From assembly GCF_023100845.1 (NCBI RefSeq), contig NZ_CP095864.1:1736001-1800000 (forward strand): a stretch of DNA of 64,000 bases, given 5' to 3'. The notes beneath the pieces were generated by a model. It was not told the origin of the DNA. It made no database searches and saw only the letters and a list, made by a program, of their open reading frames with translations. The first letter of the stretch is position 1, and each line of letters opens with the position of its first letter. The stretch is from Gordonia sp. PP30 (GTDB lineage: Bacteria; Actinomycetota; Actinomycetes; Mycobacteriales; Mycobacteriaceae). This document shows, piece after piece, positions 25,572 to 33,644 of this stretch. Made by a program: the position numbers and the translations under genes.

Positions 25572-25811
25572 ATGACGACAGTGACGTCGCGCGAGTTCAA
25601 TCGCGACCCGAGTTCGGTCAAGCGCGCTGCGGCCGAGGGGCCGGTGCTCATCACGGATCGCGGACAGGCTGCATTCGTTCTTCTGTCGATCGAGGAGTAC
25701 GAACGGATCCGTGGTGGCGAAAGGACGCTGGTCTCACGGCTGAGTATGGATGATGATCTCGATTGGGAACCCGAGCCGATCGGAGTCGGGCTGCGGATTC
25801 CCGAGCTGTGA
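25572..25811 (+). CDS. Phd/YefM-family antitoxin
   Basis: 79 aa. The N-terminal DNA-binding fold shows VTSREFNRDPSSVKRAA and GPVLITDRGQAAFVLLSIEEYERI, the hallmark of Phd/YefM antitoxins. The C-terminal third (MDDDLDWEPEPIG) is acidic and presumably wraps around the toxin. It is in GTGA overlap with the PIN toxin. The module lies between nnaR and the convergent chelatase gene, and probably arrived there by insertion. Confidence 0.9.
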   Translation: MTTVTSREFNRDPSSVKRAAAEGPVLITDRGQAAFVLLSIEEYERIRGGERTLVSRLSMDDDLDWEPEPIGVGLRIPEL

Positions 25812-26227
25812 ACTTCGTTCTCGATACCAACGTCCTGAGCGAACTACGCAAGTCCGAGCGCACAGCCTCCCCGGCCGTTCGAGCCTGGATTTCGGCACGC
25901 GTGGATGCGCAGCTCTATCTGAGCGTGGTCACGGTCCTCGAGATCGAAGTAGGAATCGGGCGAATCGAGCGACGTGATCGAGTTCAGGCTGATCGGCTCC
26001 GGCGGTGGCTTGACGACGAGGTACTCGACGCCTTTCGCGGCCGGATCCTGCCGGTGGACCTCGAGGTCGCACGGCGCGCGGCGAGACGTCATGTTCCGGA
26101 CCCCAGCCCGGAACGAGATGCGTTGATCGCGGCGACGGCTCTTGTCCATGACATGTCGGTGGTCACTCGGAACACCGCGGATTTCTCGGCAACGGGTGCC
26201 CGGGTGATCAACCCCTGGACGGACTGA
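25808..26227 (+). CDS. PIN-domain toxin (VapC/FitB type)
   Basis: 139 aa from GTG 25808, overlapping the antitoxin stop. Motifs of a PIN ribonuclease: FVLDTNVLSELRK with the first acidic residue, EIEVGIGRIERRD, and PSPERDALIAATALVHDMSVVTRNTADF with the later acidic residues that bind Mg. VapC-type toxins cut tRNA or rRNA; the target is not predictable here. The 3' 20 bases overlap the chelatase gene on the opposite strand. G+C is lower than in the flanking nitrate genes, in line with transfer. Confidence 0.92.
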   Translation: MNFVLDTNVLSELRKSERTASPAVRAWISARVDAQLYLSVVTVLEIEVGIGRIERRDRVQADRLRRWLDDEVLDAFRGRILPVDLEVARRAARRHVPDPSPERDALIAATALVHDMSVVTRNTADFSATGARVINPWTD

Positions 26228-26924
26228 GTCGGTCCGCGTGCCGTTGCTGAGCGGCGAGGACGCGGCGGCAGGCCAGGTCGACCACGCGGGGGTGCAGGCC
26301 GAGCGGGGCCGCGACGAGATCCGCGCCGGAGTCGGCCAGGCGGCGCTGGAAGAGGCCGTCGGCGAGCAGATACGACGCGATCGCGACGCGGCCGGGCCGG
26401 CGGCGGGCGCGGCGGACGGCGTCGGCGATCCCGGGATACGCCGAACCGGCGGGTGGCGCGGCGAAACCGATGGTCACCGCTGTGCCGAGGACGGACTCCA
26501 GCCGGGTGGCGGCGCGGCGGACGTCGGTGACGGCGTGGCGATCGGACGATCCCGCGGCGGCGAACACCACGGTGTCGCCGGGCCGGTATCCGGCCTCGCG
26601 CAGGCGCCCGGACGCCGCGTCGGCGAGCGCAGGCGACGGACCGAGTGCCGTGGTCAGCACCGTGCGCGGGTGCCAGGCCGCGGCGAGGTGCGCCGGCAGA
26701 TCGGCCCGCACGTGATAGCCGCGGGCCAGGAACGCCGGAACCACGACCACCTGCTCGTCGTCGGGCAGCGCGGCGAGCACGTCGCTGGGGCTGGGCCCGA
26801 GGACGTCGACGAAGGCGACCCGCACCGTCTCCTCGAGGCGGCGCGACATGGCCGCGGCGAGGTCGCCGATCATCGCGACGCCGTGCGGATTGCGGGTGCC
26901 GTGCGCGGCCAGCACCACGGTCAC
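26208..26924 (-). CDS. Sirohydrochlorin chelatase-like (CbiX/SirB family)
   Basis: 238 aa. CbiX-type ferrochelatases insert Fe2+ into sirohydrochlorin to give siroheme, the cofactor of NirB. The N-terminus VVLAAHGTRNPHG has the first metal-binding His; a second half-domain is present (VVFAAAGSSDRHAV and IASYLLADGLFQRRL), so it is the duplicated long form. It overlaps nirD by 4 bases, and this tight coupling to nirDB supports the siroheme role. The C-terminal Arg/His-rich tail is unremarkable. Confidence 0.9.
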   Translation of the reverse strand: MTVVLAAHGTRNPHGVAMIGDLAAAMSRRLEETVRVAFVDVLGPSPSDVLAALPDDEQVVVVPAFLARGYHVRADLPAHLAAAWHPRTVLTTALGPSPALADAASGRLREAGYRPGDTVVFAAAGSSDRHAVTDVRRAATRLESVLGTAVTIGFAAPPAGSAYPGIADAVRRARRRPGRVAIASYLLADGLFQRRLADSGADLVAAPLGLHPRVVDLACRRVLAAQQRHADRLSPSRG

Positions 26925-27343
26925 GACGGAACCTGTTCCGGAGCGGCGGCGGGGGCCGGCCGGTAGCCGAACCGCACCTGGGGCGAGTTGGACACGAAGA
27001 CCGTGCCGTCGAGCCCGATCCGGGTGCCGTAGACCGGCACGTACACGCCTTCAGCGTCCAGGCAGCGGCCGTCGATCAGGCTGAACGCCTGCTTCTTCAG
27101 CGGTGACTGCACCACCGGGAAGCCGCCGCGGTCGCCGACGATCCCGCGGGAGAGGACCGCCGCGCGCCCGATCGGGTCGATGTTGCCGATCGCCTTGAGA
27201 CGGTCGTCGGCGAGCCGGAACAGCGCCACCTGGGCGCCGTCGGGCAGGAGCACGGCGACGCCGCGCAGCCGGTCCAGCCGGTCGAGGTGGCAGGCCGCGG
27301 TCCAGTCCCGCGTCCAGCGGTGCAGATCGAAGTTGAGTGTCAT
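26921..27343 (-). CDS. nirD: Nitrite reductase small subunit NirD
   Basis: 140 aa from ATG 27343; readings extending upstream are shadows of nirB. Rieske-like fold: GVAVLLPDGAQVALFRL, IGNIDPIGRAAVLSRGIVGD, VQSPLKKQAFSLIDGRCL and VPVYGTRI. The two Cys-x-His ligand pairs of a true Rieske cluster are missing, as is normal for NirD. It supports NirB in the six-electron reduction of nitrite to ammonium. One base separates it from nirB. Confidence 0.95.
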   Translation of the reverse strand: MTLNFDLHRWTRDWTAACHLDRLDRLRGVAVLLPDGAQVALFRLADDRLKAIGNIDPIGRAAVLSRGIVGDRGGFPVVQSPLKKQAFSLIDGRCLDAEGVYVPVYGTRIGLDGTVFVSNSPQVRFGYRPAPAAAPEQVPS

Positions 27344-27344
27344 G

Positions 27345-29879
27345 TCAGGCTCCTGTGCGGCTCGAGGCGGGGAAGGCCGGTTCGCCCAGCAGGACGGGGA
27401 CCTTGCGGCCGTGGTGATCGCCGAAGGCGACGGTCGGATCGGGTGACTCCGGGGCGTTGACGAAGGAGACGAATCGGGCGAGCTTCTCCGGGTCGTCGAG
27501 CACGCCCTTCCACTCGCAGGAGTAGCCGTCGACGTGCCGGGCCATCGCCGCCTCGAAGTCGCCGGCCAGACCCAGGGCGTCGTCGACGACCACCGCGCGG
27601 AGCCGGTCGAGACCGCCGTCGAGCTCATCCAGCCAGGGCGCGGTGCGTTGCAGCCGGTCCGCGGTGCGGATGTAGTACATGAGGAAGCGGTCGATGTAGC
27701 GGACCAACGTCGCCGAATCGAGGTCGCCGGCGAGCAGTTGCGCGTGCTTCGGCGTCATGCCGCCGTTGCCGCACACGTACAGGTTCCAGCCGCTCTCGGT
27801 GGCGATCACGCCGACGTCCTTGCCGCGCGCCTCGGCGCACTCACGGGCGCAGCCGGAGACACCCATCTTCAGCTTGTGCGGGGAGCGCAGGCCCCGGTAG
27901 CGGAGTTCGAGATCGATGGCCATCTGCACCGAGTCCTGCTGGCCGTACCGGCACCAGTCCGAGCCGACGCAGCTCTTCACCGTCCGCAGCGACTTGCCGT
28001 AGGCCTGCCCGGATTCCATGCCGCCGTCGACCAGCCGCCGCCAGATCTGCGGCAGTTGCTCGACGCGGGCGCCGAACATGTCGATGCGCTGGCCGCCGGT
28101 GATCTTGGTGTACAGCCCGAAGTCGCGGGCGATCTCGCCGATCAGGATGAGGTGCTCGGGCGTGATGTCCCCGCCGGGCACGCGCGGCACCACCGAGTAG
28201 GTGCCGTTGCGCTGGATGTTCGCGAGGAAGGCGTCGTTGGTGTCCTGCAGCGACGCCTGCTCACCGCCGAGGATGTGGTCCGAGCCGGTCGACGCGAGGA
28301 TCGAGGCCACCGTGGGTTTGCAGATGTCACAGCCGGTGCCGGTGCCGAACCGCTCGATCAGGCCGGAGAAGGTGCGGATCCCGCTGGCCTGGACCAGCTC
28401 GAAGAGTTCGGCGCGCGACTGCCCGAAGTGCTCGCAGAGCGCGGTGGACTGCGTGACACCCGATTCGCTGAGCAGCTTGGACAGCAGCGGCACGCACGAT
28501 CCGCACGACGTGCCCGCGCCCGTGCACTTCTTCAGATCGGCGACGGTGCACGAGCCGTCGGCGATCGCCGAGCACAGCGCTCCCTTGGACACGTCGTTGC
28601 ACGAGCAGACCTGCGCGTCATCGGGCAGCGCGCCCAGGCCCAGCGTCTCGCCGCCCTCGGCGGCGGGGGAGATCAGCGCGACCGGGTCGCCGGGGAGCGT
28701 GGAACCGACCAGCGGTCGCAGCATGCCGTACGACGATGCGTCGCCGACCAGCACGCCGCCGAGCAGGGTCTGCGCGTCGTCGGACAGCACCAGCTTGGCG
28801 TAGGTGCCGCCGACCGGATCGCTCACCACCACGTTCAGCGCCCCCGGCGTGGTGCCGAGGGCGTCGCCGAAGCTGGCGACGTCGACGCCGAGGAGCTTGA
28901 GTTTGGTGCTCAGGTCGGCGCCGGGGAAGGTCGCGTCGCCGCCGACGAGGCGGTCGGCCACCACCTCGGCGGTGGCGTAGCCGGGCCCGACGAGGCCGTA
29001 GCAGCGGCCGTCGATCGCGGCGACCTCACCGATCGCGTACACGTCGGGATCACTGGTGACGCAGGCGGCGTCGGTGAGGATGCCGCCGCGCTCGGCCAGC
29101 GCGAGGCCGGCCTGGCGGCCGAGTTCGTCGCGCGGGCGGACTCCGGCGGCGAAGACCAGCAGGCCGATGTCGACGCTCGTCTCGTCGGCCAGGGTCACCG
29201 TGAGGCCGCCGCCCGGATTCGCCTCGATCGCCCGGGTTCCCGACGAGAGGCTGATGTCGATGCCGAGGTCACCGATCATCCGGGCGAGGTGCTCGCCGCC
29301 GCCCGGATCGACCTGCTGCGGCATGAGCCGCGGATTCACCTCCACCACGTGGGGCCGCAACCCCAACTGGCGCAAGGCATTCGCCGCCTCGAGGCCGAGC
29401 AGGCCGCCGCCGACCACCATGCCGACGGCGTTCGGGTCGCGCGCGAGCGCGGCCTGGGCATCGGCGCGGATCGCGTCGAGGTCGTCGAGCGTGCGGTAGA
29501 CGTGGCAGCCGGGCAGGTCGTGCCCGGGGACGGGTGGCACGAAGGCGTACGAGCCGGTCGCGAGCACCAGGGCGTCGTACCGGATCTGCTCACCGGCCGC
29601 GGTGCGCACCGTGCGGGCCGCGGGGTCGACGGCGGCGACCGCCGTGCCCAGCCGCAGCTCGACGGCCGGATCGTCGTCGAAGCGGTTGCCGGGCAGGGCG
29701 AGCGCGCCGCGGTCCCACGCGCCGACGTATCCCGACAGGCCCACGCGATCGTAGGCGGCGTCGGTCTCCTCGCCGAGCACGATCGCGGTCCAGTCGTTCC
29801 CGGTGTCCCGGGTACGCAGGGCCTCGATGAAGCGGTGGCCGACCATCCCGTGGCCGACGACGACAACGGTCTTGCTCAT
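27345..29879 (-). CDS. nirB: NADH-dependent nitrite reductase large subunit NirB
   Basis: 844 aa from ATG 29879 (MSKTVVVVGHGMVGHRFIE). Order of domains: FAD/NADH-binding (GMVVGGGLLGLEAANAL), BFD-type [2Fe-2S] domain (CSCNDVSKGALC... CTGAGTSCGSC, about 426-465), a second BFD-like part (GCDICKP), and the siroheme/[4Fe-4S] half with CVGSDWC (about 640) and GVSGCARECAEA (about 677). It catalyses NADH-dependent nitrite reduction to ammonium in the cytoplasm. The operon nirB, nirD, chelatase is typical. A candidate regulator site lies 51-66 bases upstream of its start. Confidence 0.96.
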   Translation of the reverse strand: MSKTVVVVGHGMVGHRFIEALRTRDTGNDWTAIVLGEETDAAYDRVGLSGYVGAWDRGALALPGNRFDDDPAVELRLGTAVAAVDPAARTVRTAAGEQIRYDALVLATGSYAFVPPVPGHDLPGCHVYRTLDDLDAIRADAQAALARDPNAVGMVVGGGLLGLEAANALRQLGLRPHVVEVNPRLMPQQVDPGGGEHLARMIGDLGIDISLSSGTRAIEANPGGGLTVTLADETSVDIGLLVFAAGVRPRDELGRQAGLALAERGGILTDAACVTSDPDVYAIGEVAAIDGRCYGLVGPGYATAEVVADRLVGGDATFPGADLSTKLKLLGVDVASFGDALGTTPGALNVVVSDPVGGTYAKLVLSDDAQTLLGGVLVGDASSYGMLRPLVGSTLPGDPVALISPAAEGGETLGLGALPDDAQVCSCNDVSKGALCSAIADGSCTVADLKKCTGAGTSCGSCVPLLSKLLSESGVTQSTALCEHFGQSRAELFELVQASGIRTFSGLIERFGTGTGCDICKPTVASILASTGSDHILGGEQASLQDTNDAFLANIQRNGTYSVVPRVPGGDITPEHLILIGEIARDFGLYTKITGGQRIDMFGARVEQLPQIWRRLVDGGMESGQAYGKSLRTVKSCVGSDWCRYGQQDSVQMAIDLELRYRGLRSPHKLKMGVSGCARECAEARGKDVGVIATESGWNLYVCGNGGMTPKHAQLLAGDLDSATLVRYIDRFLMYYIRTADRLQRTAPWLDELDGGLDRLRAVVVDDALGLAGDFEAAMARHVDGYSCEWKGVLDDPEKLARFVSFVNAPESPDPTVAFGDHHGRKVPVLLGEPAFPASSRTGA

Positions 29880-29929
29880 CGCGCGGGTCCTTCCTGTTGC
29901 TGACGATGACGCCACGGTAGGAAGGGGGT

Positions 29930-29945
29930 GTTGCACGGACGTTGC
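29930..29945 (-). promoter_or_regulatory. Candidate GlnR/NnaR box upstream of nirB
   Basis: On the minus strand GCAAC-6 bases-GCAAC, which also fits the AC-n9-AC pattern of mycobacterial GlnR sites. It lies 51-66 bases upstream of the nirB ATG. The consensus is loose, so this is a suggestion. Confidence 0.4.
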
Positions 29946-30005
29946 CTCGGAGATGGCCGCGCCGTCACATCGGCCGCACAGCGGCGAACCCGGCGCTGTG
30001 AGGTC

Positions 30006-31745
30006 TCAGCGGAGGCGTTCGACGCCGGCCGGGGAGCCCTCCGGCGGGACCAGCGCGAGGCCGCGATGGCCGATCATCGATGCGAGGTGGCCGGTGCCGT
30101 GACCGGTGGTGACCGTCCAGCGGCCACGACCGTCGGGTTCGACGGGCAGCACGCGCCAGCGCCCGGGCAGGCGGTGCGCCCGGGTGTCGTCGTCCAGCAC
30201 CAGGATGTCGGGGTGGGCGGGGCGGCGGCCGAGGAGCGCGTCGAGCAGCGCGGGCAGCAGCACCGCGATGCCCGCGACCGCGGCGAGCGGATTGCCGCCG
30301 AGTCCGAGAATCACTGTGCCACTGGGTATTTGGGCGGCGATCAGCGATCCGCCAGGCCGGAGTGACAGCCCGTCGAGCAGTATCCGCGCGCCCGCGGTGG
30401 CTAGTGCGGTGCGGAGATGGTCGGCGATGCCGTGGCCGGTGGCGCCGATGATGACGACGAGGTCGGCATTCGGCTCGGCCACCGCTTGCGCGAAGACGCC
30501 GGGGCGGTCGTCCAGGTGGCCGCCCGCGGTGACGCGGACCCCCGCTCCGGTCAGGACGTCGGCCACCGGGCCGGAGGCGGTGTCCGGAATCGATCCGGCA
30601 CGCGGCCGGCCGCCGGCCGGGATCACCTCGTCGCCGGAGGTGTGCAGGCGAGCCGCCAGGGGGCCGCGCACGGTCAGTCGTTCGACGCCGGCGGCGCGGG
30701 CGACGGAGCGGACGGCGGCGTCGGCGGCGGTGCCGGCAGCGGCGAGGGTGGCACCGCGCGGCCAGGCGCTGCCGGTGCGCCGGGTGTCGTCCCGGCCGGT
30801 CGAGGTCTCGGTGAGCACGCCGCCGGCCAGCGTGACCTCCTCGTGCCGCACCACGCGTTCGGCGCCGGGCGGCAGCGCCGCGCCGGTCGCGATGGGTGCG
30901 GCGCAGCCGGACTGCAGGGGCGGGGTGTCGAGGTGCCCGGCGGCGCGGGGAGCGTCGACCAGCCGCCACGGCGACCGGCCGGCCACCGCGTAGCCGTCCA
31001 TCGCGGCGGCATCGAACGGCGGGAACGCGGCGGCGGCGACCAGCGGGTCGGCGAGGACCGCGCCGGCGGCGTCATCGAGGGGGAGAACCACCGGTGGCAG
31101 CGGGGCGAGCCGGTCGAGGAGGACCGCGCGGGCGGCGGCCGGTTCGAGGCCGCGGGGCGTCGCGGCGCGGCGGGCGGTCGCGAGGTCGGCGGGGGTGTCG
31201 ACGTCGCCGGTGCCGGACACCGGGAGGAAGACGGCGTTGCCGGGGATCAGTGAGCGCATCGACGAATCGGCCGGGGCGTGCCGCAGCGGTGCGAGCGCCG
31301 CGCGCCGCCAGACGCCGAGCAGGTATTGCGGATGCCCGCCCGCATCGGCGGCCAGCACGACCGGCACCCGGGATCGCTCCAGTTCGGCCCGCAGGTCGTC
31401 GATCTGCGCCGCGGTGATCTCCGGCAGATCGCTGGCGACGAGGACGACGGGCCGGTCGTAGGCGCTACCGGCGTCGTCGGTGGCCTCGAGGGCGGCCGTC
31501 CCGGCGGCCACGGCGGCGACCGGCCCGCTGTACGGCGGGTCCTCGCGGGTCACCAGGACGCCGGGCGGGAGCGGGCGGTCCGGTCCGACCACGACGATCC
31601 GGCCGGCGCCGGCCACCGCGTCGAGGGCGATGTCGAGCAGTCGCCGCCCGCCGACCAGTTCGGCGGGCTTGTCGGCCCCGGCGAGTCGCCGGGCCCGGCC
31701 CCCGGCGAGGACGATCGCGTCGAAGGAACCCCCGCTCGATGTCAT
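30006..31745 (-). CDS. MobA - MoeA fusion, molybdenum cofactor enzyme
   Basis: 579 aa. Residues about 1-195 are a MobA/MocA-type nucleotidyltransferase (IVLAGGRARRLAGADKP, VVLVASDLPEIT, DVDTPADL) that attaches GMP or CMP to Moco. Residues about 200-579 are MoeA-like: FPPFDAAAMDGYAVAG, PIATGAALPPGAERVV, LHTSGDEVIPAGG, then GLGGNPLAAVAG. The MoeA catalytic loop reads VIIGATGHGIAD instead of the usual GGxSxGxxD, so the transferase activity could be altered. The window has a second, canonical moeA at 17907. Position between nirB and the nitrate reductase gene suggests a dedicated MGD supply for that enzyme. Confidence 0.88.
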   Translation of the reverse strand: MTSSGGSFDAIVLAGGRARRLAGADKPAELVGGRRLLDIALDAVAGAGRIVVVGPDRPLPPGVLVTREDPPYSGPVAAVAAGTAALEATDDAGSAYDRPVVLVASDLPEITAAQIDDLRAELERSRVPVVLAADAGGHPQYLLGVWRRAALAPLRHAPADSSMRSLIPGNAVFLPVSGTGDVDTPADLATARRAATPRGLEPAAARAVLLDRLAPLPPVVLPLDDAAGAVLADPLVAAAAFPPFDAAAMDGYAVAGRSPWRLVDAPRAAGHLDTPPLQSGCAAPIATGAALPPGAERVVRHEEVTLAGGVLTETSTGRDDTRRTGSAWPRGATLAAAGTAADAAVRSVARAAGVERLTVRGPLAARLHTSGDEVIPAGGRPRAGSIPDTASGPVADVLTGAGVRVTAGGHLDDRPGVFAQAVAEPNADLVVIIGATGHGIADHLRTALATAGARILLDGLSLRPGGSLIAAQIPSGTVILGLGGNPLAAVAGIAVLLPALLDALLGRRPAHPDILVLDDDTRAHRLPGRWRVLPVEPDGRGRWTVTTGHGTGHLASMIGHRGLALVPPEGSPAGVERLR

Positions 31746-31753
31746 GCATCGAC

Positions 31754-31775
31754 CCTAGATGAGTGATTCCCGGTG
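31754..31775 (+). repeat. Left 22-bp inverted repeat flanking the DUF222 gene
   Basis: Begins CCTAGATGAGTGATTCCC; it is a perfect reverse complement of 33612-33633. Lies 9 bases beyond the mobA-moeA start codon, between that gene and the DUF222 gene. Confidence 0.95.
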
Positions 31776-31848
31776 TCGGTGATGGACATGGCGGCGTTCG
31801 CGGGCAGAGGCGGCGCGCGCCCTGGTGGCCTGGCCACCGTGGTGGTGG

Positions 31849-33462
31849 TCAGGCGGCCAGGTGCTGTTCGAGGAGGCGTTCGACACCGGAGCCGGTGGTG
31901 TCTGTGGCGTCCGCCGGTTGAGGTGTGACGAGCCCTTTGGGGCGAGGAGCCTCGACGCCAGGGCCCCCGGCCTGCGCGCCGGTGTCGCCGAGCCGGTGGT
32001 TCACGGTCGGTGGCGGACTGCGGTCTTCGGCGGGGGTGTCTGGGCCGGTGCGGAGTTTGTCGGGGTGGAACAGGGGGTTGATGATCCACGGCCCGGCGCG
32101 TCCGGCGGGGCGCCATCCGACGCGGCCTTTGTCGGGGCCGCTGGTGAGGACGGTGGATTCCCAGGTTCCGGGTTGTTTGCCGTTCCACCGGTTATGCGTC
32201 CCGCAGGCCCCGCCGAGATGGTCGGCGTCGGTGGGGCCGCCGTCCTGCCAGTCGGGCATGTGGTGCATCTCGCACTGGGCGAACGGGCGCGTACACCCCG
32301 GCGCGGTACAGCCCCGGTCGCGGGCGAACACCGCCAGCCGTTGCGCCCGGGAGGCGAGCCGGTGGGCGCGGCCGAGGTACAACGGCTGCCCGGTGGCCTT
32401 GGCGAACACCGCGAGGTACGGCACGGCGTTCGCGGCGATCGTCACCAGGTCCGACACCGGAATCCGGGTGCCGGTGGTGGTCCAGGCGATCCCAGCCTGG
32501 CGGGCCAGATCCTCATCGGTCACGGTGACCACGATCTGATTGCGCAGACTCTCCGGGCGCGCATGGGTGTTCTGGGCATTGACCCAGACGAGGAGCGCGA
32601 GGAGAGCGTCGTGCTGGCGCCGCCCCAACAACCGGTCATCGCGTTCAGCAGCGGCAGCCAGAACCGCGGGATCCAGGCCCGGCTGATCAGCCGCACCGTG
32701 CGGGGAGTCCGGATCGTCGGGGTTGTTCATGCCCGGGGCGGCCCACTGGACGAACACGACCTCGAACTCCGCCCGCAACTGCGGCGTCATCCGGGCCTGC
32801 ACCGCCGACATCAACTGCCGGTCCTGCGCCGACAGCCGGAACTTCGCTTGCCGCTGGCGGTCTTGGTCGTCGGCGAGGGTGCCGTCGGGGTCGAGGTGGG
32901 CCAGGATCCGGTTGCCGACCATCGTCAGCCCGGCCGGATTGAGCCGCCGGGCGGCGTCGGCGAGCATGGCCTCGGCCTTGGCCCGTGCCTCCGGGTCGAC
33001 CGAGGTGGGGATTTTGTCCATCACTTCTTCGATCACCGATACGTGCGTCTCACCGATCGCCCCGTCGGCCACCGCGGCCGCGGTCGCCGGGAACTTCGGA
33101 TCGAGACGCTCGCCGGTCATGGCGGTGAACCGGCCGATCGAGGCCGCCACCACCCGCCGCCGCCGGGACTCGCCCTCCCCGATCCGCAGCCCCTGGGTCA
33201 GCAGCTGGTGCACGGTGCTGTAGCCGGCGCGCTGGCAGGCGCCGCGGTCGGAGATCTCCACCAGCAACGCCGCATCCACCCCAACACCTGTGCGGCGGGC
33301 CTGTTCCCGCGATTCGAGCAGATCCAGCAGGCCATCCTCCGGCAGGGCGCCCCACGGCGCTCCGGCCAGCGATTCCTCGACGGCCACACTCACCGCGGCC
33401 AGCTCGGCGGGTGACAGGTCGGCCACCAGGCCGTGGGCGTCGAACGCGTCGTCGTCGCTCAT
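31849..33462 (-). CDS. DUF222/13E12-family protein with C-terminal HNH nuclease domain
   Basis: 537 aa from ATG 33462 (AAGGGGG upstream); longer readings start within AT-richer intergenic sequence. Residues about 20-370 form the DUF222 region (ALLVEISDRGACQRAGY, STVHQLLTQGLRIGEGE). Residues about 395-425 are the HNH motif (HHMPDWQDGGPTDADHLGG, then CGTHNRW), with CTAPGC just upstream as part of the zinc knuckle. These genes are multi-copy in mycobacteria and relatives (13E12 repeats) and act as phage attachment targets there. Function uncertain; nuclease activity is likely. The gene is bracketed by 22-bp inverted repeats. Confidence 0.9.
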   Translation of the reverse strand: MSDDDAFDAHGLVADLSPAELAAVSVAVEESLAGAPWGALPEDGLLDLLESREQARRTGVGVDAALLVEISDRGACQRAGYSTVHQLLTQGLRIGEGESRRRRVVAASIGRFTAMTGERLDPKFPATAAAVADGAIGETHVSVIEEVMDKIPTSVDPEARAKAEAMLADAARRLNPAGLTMVGNRILAHLDPDGTLADDQDRQRQAKFRLSAQDRQLMSAVQARMTPQLRAEFEVVFVQWAAPGMNNPDDPDSPHGAADQPGLDPAVLAAAAERDDRLLGRRQHDALLALLVWVNAQNTHARPESLRNQIVVTVTDEDLARQAGIAWTTTGTRIPVSDLVTIAANAVPYLAVFAKATGQPLYLGRAHRLASRAQRLAVFARDRGCTAPGCTRPFAQCEMHHMPDWQDGGPTDADHLGGACGTHNRWNGKQPGTWESTVLTSGPDKGRVGWRPAGRAGPWIINPLFHPDKLRTGPDTPAEDRSPPPTVNHRLGDTGAQAGGPGVEAPRPKGLVTPQPADATDTTGSGVERLLEQHLAA

Positions 33463-33611
33463 CGCGGACCCCCTTTGCCGGCCGGTGGTGGATGGTTCTT
33501 CTCCTACCTCAGGATAACGCACACCATGATGTGTATGCAACAGATGGATAGAACTTACTTTCGAGTAATTTGCAGCCACCGTGCCTACCCGGCCCAGCCG
33601 GGCGTCCCGAT

Positions 33612-33633
33612 CACCGGGAATCACTCATCTAGG
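33612..33633 (-). repeat. Right 22-bp inverted repeat flanking the DUF222 gene
   Basis: Perfect reverse complement of 31754-31775. Ends 11 bases before the stop of the nitrate reductase gene (33645). Confidence 0.95.
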
Positions 33634-33644
33634 CCATCTCTGGG

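Larger units (their letters stand above)
31754..33633. mobile_element. Candidate 13E12-type mobile unit (1880 bp)
   Basis: The unit consists of the DUF222/HNH gene bounded by perfect 22-bp inverted repeats. It sits between two nitrate-assimilation genes on the same strand. No target-site duplication is visible beside the repeats (left flank ends gac, right flank begins cca). Mobility is inferred from the bracketed HNH gene and from the repetitive nature of 13E12 genes. Confidence 0.5.
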
